From: JACCXJ01 sp052387115
GTDB lineage: Bacteria; Pseudomonadota; Gammaproteobacteria; JACCXJ01
Direction of reading: 5' to 3'
Assembly: GCA_052387115.1 (NCBI GenBank)
Contig: JBQTJM010000133.1
Span: 1-6,041, forward strand
Length of the DNA stretch: 6,041 nucleotides
The notes under the pieces are model-generated. The model ran no database searches, was not told where the DNA came from, and saw nothing but the letters and a program-made list of their open reading frames with translations. A program made the position numbers and the translations under genes. Within the stretch, counting starts at the first letter, position 1; every line of letters starts with the position of its first letter. This document shows, piece after piece, positions 1-4,328 of this stretch.

Positions 1-1
1 G

Positions 2-103
2 ATCGCGGCGACCGCGCTGGAACATGAGCTGACCTTGATCACGCACAACACGCGCGAGTTTCGGCGCGTGGAAGGCCTGGCCGTAGAGGACTGGCTCGCT
101 TGA
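2..103 (+). CDS. vapC: PIN-domain ribonuclease toxin (VapC type), C-terminal fragment
   Basis: Only the last 33 residues are visible, read in frame from base 2 to the TGA at 101-103; the start lies upstream of the window. The fragment begins IAATALEHELTLITHNTREF and ends VEDWLA. This is the characteristic end of a PIN domain: an IAA helix (normally just after a conserved Asp, here cut off), a Leu-Thr-Leu-Ile-Thr strand, then the T-x-N-T-x-x-F segment and a final strand with Val-Glu. VapC proteins are Mg2+-dependent RNases, often cleaving tRNA or rRNA, held inactive by a VapB antitoxin usually encoded just upstream. No antitoxin can be checked here. The 174-base gap to ureA suggests a separate transcription unit. 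The family call is firm for so short a piece; subtype (VapC or FitB-like) is open. Confidence 0.85.
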   Translation: MAATALEHELTLITHNTREFRRVEGLAVEDWLA

Positions 104-262
104 ATGTCACGCCGGACGGACAAGCGCTACGCGGCATAAGGCCCCGGCCCGCGGCGCCATCGGGAGGCCTCGAGGCGGGCTGGCGGTCCCCCTCTTTGGG
201 TCCTACCTCTCCGATCTCCATCATGCTACCCTCCTATCGGCGAAGGCGTTGTTATTCTATTT

Positions 263-276
263 GGGAGGCGGGAGGC
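263..276 (+). promoter_or_regulatory. Tandemly duplicated Shine-Dalgarno before ureA
   Basis: The 7-base unit GGGAGGC occurs twice in direct tandem (263-269 and 270-276), ending one base before the ureA ATG at 278. The GGAGG of the first unit lies 9 bases from the start, a workable spacing. That of the second unit lies only 2 bases away, too close for normal initiation. The first unit is therefore the likely ribosome binding site and supports the ATG at 278. Confidence 0.6.
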
Positions 277-277
277 G

Positions 278-580
278 ATGGAGCTCACACCACGCGAGAA
301 GGACAAGCTGCTCATCTTCACCGCCGCGTTGCTCGCCGAACGGCGCATGGCGCGGGGGGTCAAGCTCAATTACCCCGAGGCGGTGGCCTACCTCTCCGCC
401 GCCATCCTCGAAGGGGCGCGCGACGGGCGGACGGTCGCGGAGCTGATGAGCCATGGCGCGACGCTCCTGACGCGCCACGACGTCATGGACGGGGTGCCCG
501 AGATGGTCGCCGAGGTCCAGGTCGAGGCGACTTTTCCCGACGGCACCAAGCTGGTCACCGTGCATCACCCAATCCTCTGA
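278..580 (+). CDS. ureA: Urease subunit gamma
   Basis: This encodes the small gamma subunit (100 residues, the normal length) of the three-subunit bacterial urease (UreABC)3, a cytoplasmic nickel enzyme that hydrolyses urea to ammonia and carbamate. The protein starts MELTPREKDKLLIF, contains the family blocks ARGVKLNYPEAVA and EGARDGRTVAEL (about residues 25-55), and ends with the typical TVHHPIL. No active-site residue comes from this subunit; it is structural. The ATG at 278 matches the usual UreA N-terminus and follows a GGGAGG box at 9 bases. It is first in the operon, 10 bases ahead of ureB. No clear sigma70 promoter stands out in 104-277. Confidence 0.98.
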   Translation: MELTPREKDKLLIFTAALLAERRMARGVKLNYPEAVAYLSAAILEGARDGRTVAELMSHGATLLTRHDVMDGVPEMVAEVQVEATFPDGTKLVTVHHPIL

Positions 581-590
581 GGACGTGGCC

Positions 591-899
591 ATGATCCCAG
601 GCGAGCTTTTTGTCGAACCCGGTACCTTGGCGCTGAACGCGGGCCGCGAGAAGCGCACGCTCAAGGTCGCAAACACGGGCGATCGACCGATCCAGGTCGG
701 TTCTCATTACCATTTCTACGAGACCAACGCGGCGCTCCGCTTCGACCGCGATCGGGCGCTCGGATTTCGGCTCGATATCCCGGCGGGCACCGCGGTGCGT
801 TTCGAGCCCGGCCAGGAGCGCACGATCGAATTGGTGGCCTATGGCGGCGCCCGCATCGTCTACGGCTTCAACGCCAAGGTGATGGGTAGGCTGCCATGA
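591..899 (+). CDS. ureB: Urease subunit beta
   Basis: This encodes the beta subunit (102 residues) of urease, which packs around the alpha subunit. It carries the family hallmarks MIPGELFVEPG at the N-terminus, LKVANTGDRPIQVGSHYHF (about residues 26-44), ALRFDRDRALGFRLDIPAGTAVRFEPG in the middle and VYGFNAKVMG at the end. An in-frame GTG at 585 would add two residues, but the GAGGA box at 579-583 lies 7 bases before the ATG at 591 and only 1 base before the GTG. UreB proteins also usually begin MIPGE, so 591 was chosen. Its TGA overlaps the ureC ATG by four bases (ATGA), indicating translational coupling and one operon. Confidence 0.98.
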   Translation: MIPGELFVEPGTLALNAGREKRTLKVANTGDRPIQVGSHYHFYETNAALRFDRDRALGFRLDIPAGTAVRFEPGQERTIELVAYGGARIVYGFNAKVMGRLP

Positions 900-2599
900 C
901 GACCCTCGACCGGCGCGCCTATGCGGAGATGTACGGCCCGACCGTGGGCGATCGAGTGCGGCTCGGGGACACGGAGCTCCTCATAGAGGTCGAGCGCGAC
1001 CACACGCTCTACGGCGAGGAGGTCAAGTTCGGCGGCGGCAAGGTGATCCGCGATGGCATGGGCCAGGGCCAGCTCGGGATGGCCGCGGCGGTGGATACCG
1101 TCATCACCAACGCGCTGATCCTGGACTGGCCGGGGATCGTAAAGGCCGATATCGGGATCAAAGACGGTCGAATCAATGGGATCGGGAAGGCCGGCAACCC
1201 CGATATCCAGTCCGGGGTCGGGATCGTCATCGGTCCGGGCACCGAGGCCATCGCGGGCGAGGGGCTGATAGTGACCGCGGGCGGGATCGACTCGCACATC
1301 CATTTCATCTGCCCGCAGCAGATCGAGGACGCGCTCATGTCGGGCGTGACGACCATGATCGGCGGTGGCACGGGGCCCGCGGCTGGGACCAACGCGACGA
1401 CCTGCACGCCCGGCCCCTGGAACCTCGCGCAGATGCTGCGCGCGGCCGAGGGCTTGCCGATGAACCTCGGTTTCCTGGGCAAGGGGAATGCGAGCCTGCC
1501 GGACGCCCTGCGCGAGCAGATCGCGGCCGGGGCCATGGGCCTCAAGCTCCACGAGGACTGGGGTACCACGCCGGCCGCCATCGACTGTTGTCTTACGGTC
1601 GCCGACGAGGCCGATGTCCAGGTCGCGATCCACACCGACACCCTGAACGAATCCGGTTTCGTCGAGGACACCATCGCCGCCTTCAAGGGTCGGGCGATCC
1701 ACACCTATCACACGGAGGGCGCGGGCGGCGGCCATGCCCCCGACATCATCCGGGTGTGCGGCGAGGCCAACGTGCTGCCCTCGAGCACCAACCCGACCCG
1801 CCCCTACACCGTGAACACCGTGGACGAGCACCTCGACATGCTCATGGTCTGTCACCACCTCGATCCCAAGATCCCCGAGGACGTGGCCTTTGCGGAGTCG
1901 CGCATCCGGCGCGAGACCATCGCGGCCGAGGACATCCTGCATGATCTGGGCGCCTTCTCGATGCTGTCCTCGGACTCCCAGGCCATGGGACGGGTCGGGG
2001 AGGTGATCACCCGCACCTGGCAGACCGCCCACAAGATGAAGCTCCAGCGCGGGCCGCTGCCGGGCGACTCCGCGCGTAACGATAACCTACGCGCCAGGCG
2101 CTATGTGGCCAAATACACGATCAACCCGGCCATCACCCACGGCATCGCCCACGAGGTCGGCTCGGTCGAGATCGGCAAGCTCGCCGATCTGGTGCTGTGG
2201 AAGCCGGCCTTCTTCGGCGCCAAGCCGGCCATGGTCCTGAAGGGCGGGATGATCGCCGCGGCGGCGATGGGCGACCCCAACGCCTCCATCCCCACCCCCC
2301 AGCCCGTGCACTACCGCCCGATGTTCGCGGCCTTCGGCGGGGCGCTCGCGGCGACCTGCGTGACCTTCGTCTCGCGCTGGGCGCTCGAAGCCGGCATGCC
2401 GGAAAAGCTCGGCCTGCGTCGACGCGCCGTCGCCGTGCGCGACACCCGCCGCATCGGTAAACAGGACCTCAAGCTCAACGACTATACGCCCCGGATCGAC
2501 GTGGACCCCCAGACCTACGAGGTGCGGGCCGACGGCGTCCTCCTGAGCTGCGAGCCGGCCAAGGTGCTGCCGCTCGCGCAGCGGTATTTCTTGTTTTGA
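896..2599 (+). CDS. ureC: Urease subunit alpha, catalytic subunit
   Basis: This 567-residue amidohydrolase-superfamily protein carries the dinuclear nickel site of urease. All key residues are present at the same numbers as in Klebsiella aerogenes UreC: nickel ligands His134 and His136 (in GGIDSHIHF), the bridging carbamylated Lys217 (GLKLHEDWG), His246, His272 and Asp360. Substrate-binding His219 and the mobile-flap pair Cys319-His320 (MVCHHL) are also intact. The N-terminal beta-composite part starts YAEMYGPTVGDRVRLGDTEL and the C-terminus ends LAQRYFLF, so the gene is full length with no frameshift. Its ATG overlaps the ureB stop. It looks fully functional as an apoenzyme; activation needs UreD/F/G, which are not in this window. 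Confidence 0.99.
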   Translation: MTTLDRRAYAEMYGPTVGDRVRLGDTELLIEVERDHTLYGEEVKFGGGKVIRDGMGQGQLGMAAAVDTVITNALILDWPGIVKADIGIKDGRINGIGKAGNPDIQSGVGIVIGPGTEAIAGEGLIVTAGGIDSHIHFICPQQIEDALMSGVTTMIGGGTGPAAGTNATTCTPGPWNLAQMLRAAEGLPMNLGFLGKGNASLPDALREQIAAGAMGLKLHEDWGTTPAAIDCCLTVADEADVQVAIHTDTLNESGFVEDTIAAFKGRAIHTYHTEGAGGGHAPDIIRVCGEANVLPSSTNPTRPYTVNTVDEHLDMLMVCHHLDPKIPEDVAFAESRIRRETIAAEDILHDLGAFSMLSSDSQAMGRVGEVITRTWQTAHKMKLQRGPLPGDSARNDNLRARRYVAKYTINPAITHGIAHEVGSVEIGKLADLVLWKPAFFGAKPAMVLKGGMIAAAAMGDPNASIPTPQPVHYRPMFAAFGGALAATCVTFVSRWALEAGMPEKLGLRRRAVAVRDTRRIGKQDLKLNDYTPRIDVDPQTYEVRADGVLLSCEPAKVLPLAQRYFLF

Positions 2600-2633
2600 G
2601 CGTGGCGATCCTGAGCTCGCCCAGGGCAGAACC

Positions 2634-2660
2634 ATGAAGGTGACCGAGGTGACGGTATGA
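2634..2660 (+). promoter_or_regulatory. Eight-codon leader ORF and RBS coupled to the MNT gene
   Basis: Between ureC and the MNT gene, ATG 2634 opens an eight-codon frame (MKVTEVTV) whose TGA (2658-2660) overlaps the MNT ATG (2657-2659) as ATGA. The stretch holds the 7-mer AGGTGAC twice (2638-2644 and 2647-2653). GAGGTGA at 2646-2652 is a good Shine-Dalgarno 4-5 bases before the MNT start. The RBS is well supported. Translation of the tiny leader is only a possibility; it may be a chance frame. Confidence 0.45.
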
Positions 2661-2962
2661 GAGAGGAGCGAATACGGCGTAAGGATGCGCTAGAGGTGCT
2701 ACGGCGCTACAAACGCGAGTTCGATCGCCAATATGGCGTGACTGCACTGGGCGTTTTCGGCTCCATTGCCCGCGACGAGGCGACGAAATCCAGCGATGTG
2801 GACGTGGTCGTGAAGATGCGCGAGCCTGACCTATTTTCGCTCGTGCATATCAAGGAGACGTTGGAGGACGCGTTTCACGGGCGGGTGGACATCGTGCATT
2901 ACCGCGATAGGATGAACGCATTCTTGAAGAACCGTATCGACCGAGACGCAGTATATGTCTGA
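2657..2962 (+). CDS. mntA: MNT-domain nucleotidyltransferase antitoxin (MntA-like)
   Basis: A 101-residue minimal nucleotidyltransferase of the DNA polymerase beta fold. The signature GSX10DXD is exact: Gly35-Ser36, ten residues, then Asp47-Val-Asp49, with a plausible third acidic residue at Asp78 (GRVDIV). In characterised MntA-HepT pairs the MNT protein is the antitoxin and transfers AMP from ATP to a tyrosine next to the HEPN RNase motif. The partner here has that tyrosine, and the two genes overlap by 8 bases (2955-2962), so they form one module. The ATG at 2657 follows a GAGGTGA box. It sits 57 bases after ureC, inside the urease operon, a place normally held by a urease accessory gene. 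The catalytic residues look intact. Confidence 0.92.
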   Translation: MREERIRRKDALEVLRRYKREFDRQYGVTALGVFGSIARDEATKSSDVDVVVKMREPDLFSLVHIKETLEDAFHGRVDIVHYRDRMNAFLKNRIDRDAVYV

Positions 2963-3266
2963 CCCGGCATTGGCCAAAGAGATCCTGTCGCAGATCCTGG
3001 TGGCGGCGCGGCGGATCGAGCGGCGATGTGACGATTTCCTGTATTCCGAAGATGGGCAGGACCGGTTGGACGGGATCTGCATGATGCTCATTGCCATTGG
3101 GGAAAGCCTGAAGCATCTTGAAAAGGTGGCGGGCAAGACCCTTTTTGCCCGGTACCCAGAGATTGACTGGAAGGCCGCTAAGGGTATGCGGGATATCATC
3201 AGCCACCAATATTTCGATCTCGACGCGGAGGTGGTGGTGTCTGCACGAAGCGTATCCCTACACTGA
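2955..3266 (+). CDS. hepT: HEPN-domain RNase toxin (HepT/DUF86 type), C-terminus altered by frameshift
   Basis: The open frame gives 103 residues. The first 94 or so match the HepT/DUF86 pattern: an N-terminal helix (ILVAARRIERRCDDF), the block RLDGICMMLIAIGESLKHL (about 37-55), RYPEIDWKAAKGMRD, and the RNase motif RX4HXY (Arg79, His84, Tyr86). Tyr86 is the expected AMPylation site of the MNT partner. After Glu-Val-Val the frame runs into SARSVSLH and stops, whereas the adjacent frame from 3239 continues with the expected C-terminal helix. A net one-base shift at about 3237-3240 is therefore likely. The product would keep its catalytic motif but lose its last helix, so it may be inactive or unstable. 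The start overlaps the end of the MNT gene, and no separate Shine-Dalgarno is visible, suggesting coupling. Confidence 0.88.
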   Translation: MSDPALAKEILSQILVAARRIERRCDDFLYSEDGQDRLDGICMMLIAIGESLKHLEKVAGKTLFARYPEIDWKAAKGMRDIISHQYFDLDAEVVVSARSVSLH

Positions 3267-3346
3267 TCGTGGCCGTCGACAAAATGATCCGGGACCTCGA
3301 CGGGCTTTGCATGAGGACCTCCTGGCCTTGCTCGCGCCATCCTTGA
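3239..3346 (+). pseudogene. Displaced C-terminal segment of the HEPN toxin gene
   Basis: From GTC at 3239 this frame reads VCTKRIPTLIVAVDKMIRDL, which is what a DUF86/HepT protein has right after its FDLDAEVV segment (an Ile-Pro-x-Leu helix ending in Met-Ile-x-Asp-Leu). It stays open to TGA 3344-3346. Joining it to the upstream HEPN frame needs one added base, two removed bases, or an equivalent shift such as a four-base loss, so the exact event cannot be told. The last 14 codons after Asp-Leu-Asp do not look like the family, and the real stop may have been elsewhere. A sequencing or assembly error is an alternative to genuine decay. Confidence 0.75.
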
Positions 3347-3395
3347 TCCTGAGAGGATAGCCACAGCGGTCGACCGAGTGCGGCCGGTTCTCCGT

Positions 3396-3854
3396 ATGCC
3401 GATCATAAGCATTAACGAACGGTTACCTACGCCTGCCAAGGCCGATGCGACGCTTACGCTGTCCCTCGAAGCGCGCCAGAAGAGCCGCCAGCGTGTGACG
3501 CTCGATAGCGGCGAGGAGATGGCACTGACGCTGCCGCGCGGGGCTTGCCTGCGCGACGGCGATCTGCTTTGCGCGGAGGACGGACGTGTGATCGCGGTGC
3601 GCGCCGCCGCCGAGGCCGTGAGCACTGTGCGAACCGATGACCCGACGCTCCTCACCCGTGCCGCTTATCACCTCGGCAACCGGCATGTGGCGCTCGAGAT
3701 CGGAACGGGATCCGTGCGCTATCTCGAAGACCATGTCCTCGACGCCATGGTGGAAGCCCTTGGTTTGCGCGTCGAGCGGGAACGGCGGCCGTTCGAGCCC
3801 GAAACGGGCGCCTATGCCGGGCACGCTCACGAGGCGCTCCATGAGCACGGCTGA
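3396..3854 (+). CDS. ureE: Urease accessory protein UreE, nickel chaperone
   Basis: UreE is a dimeric metallochaperone that delivers Ni2+ to the urease activation complex. From ATG 3396 it has 152 residues. The N-terminal domain contains ADATLTLSLEARQKSRQRV and LTLPRGACLRDGDLL. The C-terminal metal-binding domain contains EAVSTVRTDDPTLLTRAAYH, then LGNRHVALEI with the conserved nickel-binding His97, and RYLEDHVLDAMV. A short His-bearing tail (HAHEALHEHG) is present. A GTG at 3378 would add six residues (MRPVLR). ATG 3396 gives an N-terminus closer to the family, but neither start has a good Shine-Dalgarno, so the start is uncertain. It is separated from ureC by the MNT/HEPN module. No ureF or ureG follows. 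Confidence 0.96.
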   Translation: MPIISINERLPTPAKADATLTLSLEARQKSRQRVTLDSGEEMALTLPRGACLRDGDLLCAEDGRVIAVRAAAEAVSTVRTDDPTLLTRAAYHLGNRHVALEIGTGSVRYLEDHVLDAMVEALGLRVERERRPFEPETGAYAGHAHEALHEHG

Positions 3855-3864
3855 GACCGAATGA
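3841..3864 (+). pseudogene. Possible stub of ureF (seven codons overlapping ureE)
   Basis: ATG 3841 lies inside the last codons of ureE in another frame and reads MSTAETE before TGA 3862-3864. In many urease operons ureF begins at or overlaps the end of ureE, and short Ser/Thr/Ala-rich starts are common for UreF. The conserved UreF block with Leu-Leu-Gln-Leu-Ala-Ser and Pro-Val-Gly is not found in any frame downstream. The identification rests on position and a few residues only, and chance is quite possible. Confidence 0.25.
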
Positions 3865-3979
3865 AAGGATCTCGCGAGCGCAGTAGATACTTGCGTCGTA
3901 AATGTCGCACAACACACAACACCGCTCAAGGAAGTCCTGATTCACATGCAAAGTCAATCAGCTGCAAGCGCGAGGGTAG

Positions 3980-4016
3980 TCCCTCCCCTGCGCAGCGGGG
4001 GAGGGTAGGGTGGGGG
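3980..4016 (+). repeat. G-rich intergenic repeat, copy 1: hairpin plus G-quadruplex motif
   Basis: The copy begins with an 11-base arm (TCCCTCCCCTG, 3980-3990). CCCTCCCC (3981-3988) can pair with GGGGAGGG (3998-4005) over a 9-base loop. The right half, 3997-4016, has four G-runs of 5, 3, 3 and 5 separated by A, TA and T, a textbook short-loop G-quadruplex pattern on the + strand. C/G-run hairpin repeats of this style are dispersed between genes in various proteobacteria, but this family is not named with certainty here. Confidence 0.75.
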
Positions 4017-4045
4017 CCAGGCGTGGTCAGCGGCTGAAGGGCTTG

Positions 4046-4094
4046 CCCCCACCCCTCCCTCCCCCGCCTGCAGAAAACGCGGACAGGGGAGGGA
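4046..4094 (-). repeat. G-rich intergenic repeat, copy 2, inverted
   Basis: Read on the - strand, 4065-4046 matches copy 1 (3997-4016) at 18 of 20 bases. It has four G-runs of 5, 3, 4 and 5 with single-base loops, an even stronger G-quadruplex pattern. The outer arm CAGGGGAGGGA (4084-4094) is the exact reverse complement of 3980-3990. The part between arm and G-runs is about 12 bases longer than in copy 1. Copies 1 and 2 form a large imperfect inverted repeat around a 29-base centre (4017-4045). Confidence 0.75.
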
Positions 4095-4104
4095 GTCTCC
4101 GGGT

Positions 4105-4133
4105 TCCCCAGCGGGGGACGGTCAGGGTGGGGG
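4105..4133 (+). repeat. G-rich intergenic repeat, copy 3, diverged direct copy
   Basis: Bases 4110-4133 repeat copy 1 bases 3994-4016 in the same orientation, with one G-to-C change and one inserted C. TCCCC (4105-4109) and GGGGA (4114-4118) can form a small stem with a 4-base loop. The substitution breaks one G-run, so quadruplex potential is weaker than in copies 1 and 2. Confidence 0.65.
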
Positions 4134-4171
4134 TCGAGCGTCGCGGTTCGGATAGACTCGACCCCCATCCT
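4124..4171. repeat. Hairpin with 15-base arms, possible bidirectional terminator
   Basis: Arm 4124-4138 (AGGGTGGGGGTCGAG) pairs with 4157-4171 (CTCGACCCCCATCCT) at 14 of 15 positions, the exception being one mismatch or wobble, over an 18-base loop. It lies between two convergent genes, so a role in ending transcription or stabilising the mRNA 3' ends is plausible. Neither strand shows a following U-run, so it is not a standard intrinsic terminator. A second small hairpin follows at 4173-4196, where TCCCCTTAT faces ATGAGGGGGA. Confidence 0.55.
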
Positions 4172-4328
4172 ATCCCCTTATGGACCCTATGAGGGGGAAG
4201 GGACGATAAATTTCAAATGTCTTTGGCTAGTTTTTACAAACGCTCCGTCCCGCCGAGGGGCATCTGTTCGAGGGTTATGATTGTCCCTGCATGGCGGCCG
4301 GCGCCTGGGCGGAGGGTGTCATTCCGGG

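Larger units (their letters stand above)
3855..4328. other. Gene-free interval between convergent ureE and kinase genes
   Basis: No frame here resembles a known protein. The + strand frame that starts at 4217 and runs into the kinase gene is arginine- and proline-rich antisense sequence, not a gene. The interval has three parts: about 120 bases of moderate composition after ureE (3855-3975, with an 8-base palindrome CTCGCGAG at 3871-3878); a block of G- and C-run repeats and hairpins (3978-4200); and a less GC-rich stretch (about 4200-4235) leading to the kinase stop. Both flanking genes point into it, so it probably holds their transcription ends. No hairpin is directly followed by a U-run on either strand. 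Confidence 0.7.

Noticed and set aside
104..139. Eleven-codon frame directly after vapC (ATG 104 to TAA)
   Set aside because: No recognisable sequence and no Shine-Dalgarno of its own; too short to support.
146..181. GC-rich inverted repeat (GGCCCGC / GCGGGCT) between vapC and ureA as a terminator
   Set aside because: The stem is only 6-7 pairs with a 22-base loop and no T-run follows; such matches are expected by chance at this composition.
252..257. TATTCT as a -10 box for ureA
   Set aside because: No acceptable -35 element lies 16-18 bases upstream, and the hexamer sits only about 20 bases before the start codon, so it cannot be supported as the promoter.
100..594. + strand open frame overlapping ureA in another frame
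   Set aside because: It starts at TTG in the end of vapC and reads as low-complexity Arg/Gly sequence; ureA in its own frame explains the region.
860..2032. Long - strand open frame opposite ureC
   Set aside because: It is a His/Gly/Arg/Asp-rich shadow of the ureC codons; ureC is unambiguous on the + strand.
2831..3655. - strand open frame of 274 codons spanning the MNT/HEPN and ureE genes
   Set aside because: It crosses several real + strand genes, is Ser/Arg-rich and shows no domain.
3861..4037. Frame of 58 codons starting at ATG 3861
   Set aside because: It runs into the G-rich repeat, contains no recognisable motif, and does not match UreF or UreG.
3980..4133. CRISPR-like array from three spaced repeats
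   Set aside because: The copies differ in orientation, length and spacing and are dominated by G or C runs; no cas gene is present.
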